A stretch of DNA of 16,415 nucleotides, taken from contig JAGKSZ010000067.1 of NCBI GenBank assembly GCA_018991295.1, positions 1-16,415 of the forward strand, written 5' to 3'. Within the stretch, counting starts at the first letter, position 1. The number at the start of each line of letters is the position of its first letter. This document shows positions 13,689-16,415 of this stretch, piece by piece. The notes beneath the pieces are model-generated. The model saw only the letters and a list, made by a program, of their open reading frames with translations, made no database searches and was not told the DNA's origin. This DNA comes from Porphyrobacter sp. GTDB lineage: Bacteria > Pseudomonadota > Alphaproteobacteria > Sphingomonadales > Sphingomonadaceae. Position numbers and translations under genes: made by a program.

Positions 13689-15992
13689 ATGCGCGATGTG
13701 CCGATCATTCCGATGGGGGAGGGGCCGGAAGGTGTTGACGCCGCCGGTCCTTTGCGTGCGCGGCCTTGGCAAAGTGTGCGCAGCTTGTCCAGCACCGCCG
13801 GAGGCCTGTCGCGCCTTGGGGACGGCATGGAGGCATTCCTTGCCACAGCAGGGTTTGACCGCGCGCCCTGGCTCGCAGTGGTGTTTGCCTGCGGTATCAT
13901 CACGTGGTTCGTGCTGCCCCTTCCATGGCACTGGATAGCGGCAATGGGCGGAGGGCTGGGGGCGATGCTCGGCGCATGGGCGCTGTGGCCGCCCGGCAGC
14001 GCAGCCGACGATGCGCGGGCGAACCTGCGGCTTGCGGTTACGGTCTGCGGACTGGTCTTTGCCTTCGGGGTCGCGACGGTCTGGGCGCGCTCGGCCATTG
14101 TCGGCGCTGAGTCCATCGCTCGCCCGGCTGTGATGCTGATCGAGGGGCGGGTTCTCGCCCGCGAGGATCAGCCCGCCGAGGGGCGCCTGCGCCTGACGCT
14201 TGCGATGCGCGAGCAAGAAACGGGTGCGGCGCGCAAGGTCAGAGTCAATGTCCCGCTGGAGGCTCTGGGGAATAACGGTGTGCTGCCCGGCCTTGCTGAG
14301 GGCGCGGTGGTACGGCTGCGGGCACGGTTGATGCCGCCTGCCCCGCCGATGCTCCCCGGTTCCTACGACTTTGCCCGCGCCGCGTGGTTTCAGGGACTGG
14401 CGGCAACCGGCACCATGGTCGGCCGGCTGACCCTCGTGACCCCTGCGCCCGACAGGGCCGGGATCGCCTCGCTCCAGCGCGCCCTCGCAGAGCATGTGAA
14501 GGCGCAGGTGCCGGGATCGCCGGGGGCCATCGCCGCGGCCTTTGCCAGCGGGGATCGCGGCGGAATTGCGCCGGGTGATGAGGCGGCGATGCGGGATTCG
14601 GGCCTGACCCACCTGCTTTCGATCAGTGGGTTGCACGTGAGCGCGGTGATCGCGGCGGCCTATTTCGTTGCGCTGCGCCTGCTCGCCTTGTGGCCCGCGC
14701 TTGCCCTGCGGGTGCGCTTGCCGGTGGTGGCTGCGGGCGTGGGGGCAGTGGTCGGGATCGCTTACACGCTTCTTACCGGCGCTGAAGTGCCGACGGTGCG
14801 CAGTTGTGTTGCGGCCCTGCTGGTGCTGGGCGCGCTGGCTCTGGGCCGCGAGGCGCTGTCGCTGCGCATGGTCGCTGTTGCCGCCGGATTTGTTCTGCTG
14901 CTTTGGCCCGAAAGCGCCATTGGCCCCAGTTTCCAGATGAGCTTTGCCGCGGTGCTGGCGATCATCGCGCTTGCCAACAGCGCCCCTGTCCAGGCCTTCC
15001 TCGCCCCTCGCGAGGAGCCGTGGTGGCAGCGGACGGTGCGGCGGGTGGTGATGCTGTTTGCGACCGGAGTGGTGATCGAACTGGCGCTGATGCCGATCGT
15101 GCTGTTCCATTTCCACCGCGCCGGGCTTTACGGAGCATTTGCCAATGTGGTCGCCATTCCGCTGGTGACCTTCATTGCCATGCCGTTGATTGCACTGGGC
15201 CTTGTGGCTGATCTGGTGGGAGCGGGCACCCCATTCTGGTGGCTGGCCGAGCGCGCGCTGGCATTGCTTTTGGGCATTGCACACCTCACCGCTTCGCAGG
15301 CGGGCGCGGTGCGATTGATGCCGCAGATCAGTGGGTTTGCGGTCGCGCTGTTTGCAGGTGGAGGGCTGTGGCTCGCGCTGTGGCGGGGCCGGGTGCGGCT
15401 TGCCGGGCTGGTCCCTGTTGCCGCGGCAAGCTCGCTGGTGGTCCTGACCCCGATCCCCGATGTGCTGGTGTCAGGCGATGGGCAGCAGGTGGGGATCACG
15501 ATTCCCGGCCCTGATGGAGCGCCGCGGCTTTTGTCCCTGCGCGACAGCCGCTCAGCCTACACCCGCGACAACCTTATGGAGCTGGCTGGGGTTGCTGCTG
15601 AGCCGCTCCCGCTCGATCAATGGCCCGGTGCGCGCTGTTCCGATGCCTTCTGCACCCTGACCCTTGAGCGTGGCGGGCGGGCGTGGGTCCTGCTGCTCGG
15701 GCGCAACCGCGACAGGGTGGAGGAGCGCGCGCTGGCCTCGGCCTGTGCGAGGGCCGACATTGTGGTGGCCGATCGTTACCTGCCGCGGTCCTGCCGCCCG
15801 CGCTGGATCAAGGCCGATCGCCGGCACCTCGAACGTTCAGGCGGACTGGCCATCGACCTTGCCGACCAGCGCATCACCACGGTTGCCGCGCGTCAGGGCC
15901 AGCATGGCTGGTGGCGTGAGCCTGAAGAGCGGGTTGGGAAAGCCCCGGCCCATTCGCAAGGCCCCGCCAGCGCCGGGCAAGGCGGGGGCTAG
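13689..15992 (+). CDS. comEC: ComEC/Rec2 family DNA uptake channel protein
   Basis: ComEC forms the inner-membrane channel that moves single-stranded DNA into the cytoplasm during transformation. With ATG at 13689 (GGGGGA eight bases before it) the product has 767 residues. First come two helices near 60-110, then a DUF4131/OB-like periplasmic region (about 150-240, containing IEGRVLAREDQP). The Competence membrane domain follows, with DSGLTHLLSISGLHVSAV (about 303-320) and LLTGAEVPTVRS (about 360-371) and many helices. The C-terminal region from about 580 corresponds to the metallo-beta-lactamase domain but has no HxHxDH; VSGDGQQ stands where DVGQGD is usual, and SCRPRWIKAD lies near the end. 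In-frame starts at 13605 and 13713 are possible; 13605 would add another helix. It is divergent from gltX and convergent with lexA. Confidence 0.92.
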   Translation: MRDVPIIPMGEGPEGVDAAGPLRARPWQSVRSLSSTAGGLSRLGDGMEAFLATAGFDRAPWLAVVFACGIITWFVLPLPWHWIAAMGGGLGAMLGAWALWPPGSAADDARANLRLAVTVCGLVFAFGVATVWARSAIVGAESIARPAVMLIEGRVLAREDQPAEGRLRLTLAMREQETGAARKVRVNVPLEALGNNGVLPGLAEGAVVRLRARLMPPAPPMLPGSYDFARAAWFQGLAATGTMVGRLTLVTPAPDRAGIASLQRALAEHVKAQVPGSPGAIAAAFASGDRGGIAPGDEAAMRDSGLTHLLSISGLHVSAVIAAAYFVALRLLALWPALALRVRLPVVAAGVGAVVGIAYTLLTGAEVPTVRSCVAALLVLGALALGREALSLRMVAVAAGFVLLLWPESAIGPSFQMSFAAVLAIIALANSAPVQAFLAPREEPWWQRTVRRVVMLFATGVVIELALMPIVLFHFHRAGLYGAFANVVAIPLVTFIAMPLIALGLVADLVGAGTPFWWLAERALALLLGIAHLTASQAGAVRLMPQISGFAVALFAGGGLWLALWRGRVRLAGLVPVAAASSLVVLTPIPDVLVSGDGQQVGITIPGPDGAPRLLSLRDSRSAYTRDNLMELAGVAAEPLPLDQWPGARCSDAFCTLTLERGGRAWVLLLGRNRDRVEERALASACARADIVVADRYLPRSCRPRWIKADRRHLERSGGLAIDLADQRITTVAARQGQHGWWREPEERVGKAPAHSQGPASAGQGGG

Positions 15993-16099
15993 CGGGGGTC
16001 GATAGGGGGTCTGCGAGGGGTCTGGACGGGGGCAAACCCCGAGCAGCGGCACCCTGAAAAGGCACCCTCGAAAATCCAACCTTCTGGAAATAATAAAGA

Positions 16100-16174
16100 A
16101 AGCGGGCCGGAAAGGCAGGTAACCCTGCAGTTCTGCGAGAATTTTCTCGCAAACGCCCCTTTCCGGCCCCGCTT
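16100..16174. terminator. Probable bidirectional terminator with nested hairpins
   Basis: An outer inverted repeat pairs 16100-16115 with 16158-16174: 16 pairs with one bulged base, reading AAGCGGGCCGGAAAGG. Inside it are two smaller hairpins, 16115-16119 with 16124-16128 and 16134-16140 with 16145-16151. On the minus strand the outer stem is followed by a T-rich run, CTTTCTTTATTATTT, as expected for termination of lexA; on the plus strand GCTTGTTT follows. It sits between the convergent comEC and lexA stops. The folded form would look like a small three-way or four-way junction. Confidence 0.7.
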
Positions 16175-16177
16175 GTT

Positions 16178-16415
16178 TCAGTGGTAGCGGCGCAGCAGCC
16201 CTGCAAGCTTGCCCTGCACCTCGACTTCGTCGGGGCGGTAATATTGCGGATCATAGGCCGCATTGGCCGGATCGAGCCGCACCTGACCGCCTTCCTTGCG
16301 CAGATATTTGAGCGTCGCTTCCTCGCCCCGCACCAGCGCCACGACGATTTCACCATCGCGGGCCGTGTTGGTGCGCCGCACCAGCGCAAAATCGCCATCG
16401 AAGATCCCGGCTTCG
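16178..16415 (-). CDS. lexA: LexA repressor, C-terminal part
   Basis: LexA represses SOS genes and inactivates itself by RecA-stimulated self-cleavage. The last 78 residues are visible, running off the right edge. The fragment begins EAGIFDGDFALV, which in LexA directly follows the catalytic Ser of the GDSM motif; that Ser lies just outside the window. ATLKYLRKEGG contains the catalytic Lys (after ATL). VRLDPANAAYDPQYY and VQGKLAGLLRRY form the typical end of the peptidase S24 fold. No sign of decay is seen. It is convergent with comEC, and a strong hairpin followed by a T-rich tract lies just downstream of its stop. Confidence 0.94.
   Translation of the reverse strand, partial: EAGIFDGDFALVRRTNTARDGEIVVALVRGEEATLKYLRKEGGQVRLDPANAAYDPQYYRPDEVEVQGKLAGLLRRYH

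Noticed and set aside
12638..13738. 366-codon open frame on the plus strand
   Set aside because: It is antisense to gltX, which has full synthetase motifs. Long antisense frames are expected at this GC content.
13461..15284. 607-codon open frame on the minus strand
   Set aside because: It is antisense to comEC. Its product is His/Gln/Arg-rich with no known motif, while the comEC frame has clear family signatures.
15962..15987. CCCCGCC / GGCGGGG stem at the comEC 3' end
   Set aside because: It lies within the coding region, has no T-tract after it, and short GC stems are common here; the structure at 16100-16174 is the better terminator.
1..16415. Mobile elements, CRISPR arrays, phage defence or toxin-antitoxin genes
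   Set aside because: I looked for transposase or integrase motifs, regular short repeats and small paired ORFs and found none.

Overview
The window is an ordinary stretch of chromosome from a high-GC alphaproteobacterium. It is most likely a member of Sphingomonadales, and the overall look is Erythrobacteraceae-like. This rests on the nuoN-birA-coaX-RNase J-DUF1467 gene order, an RNase J, a ComEC without a working metallo-beta-lactamase end, protein sequence style, and CtrA-like TTAA-N7-TTAA boxes. The placement is by recognition, not by a search. I see no insertion sequence, prophage, CRISPR array, rRNA or tRNA gene, and no gene that looks recently acquired.

Region 1 (1-4030, plus strand) is a tightly packed run. 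It holds the 3' end of nuoN (complex I), birA (biotin ligase, TTG start overlapping the nuoN stop), coaX (type III pantothenate kinase), rnj (RNase J, GTG start) and a small DUF1467 membrane protein. Gaps are 17 nt or less and some genes overlap, so this looks like one transcript.

Region 2 (4027-10632) is the most interesting part. A large minus-strand protein with two membrane segments and a very long coiled coil is laid out like the polarity factor TipN. Divergent from it is a four-gene plus-strand run: an Hpt-like protein lacking the usual phospho-histidine, a nucleotidyltransferase-like/membrane fusion, an all-helical protein, and a histidine-kinase-like protein whose H-box His is a Pro. 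Near-consensus CtrA boxes lie in the divergent promoter and before the helical protein. I propose a cell-cycle or polarity signalling locus built on pseudo-phosphorelay proteins. That is an inference.

Region 3 (10633-13624, minus strand) holds gltX, then gltA (citrate synthase, TTG start with a strong ribosome binding site), then a 65-residue membrane protein.

Region 4 (13689-16415) holds comEC on the plus strand, divergent from gltX. It converges on the 3' end of lexA, which runs off the window. Between comEC and lexA lies a nested inverted-repeat structure that probably works as a bidirectional terminator. No stretch longer than 300 bases is free of genes.
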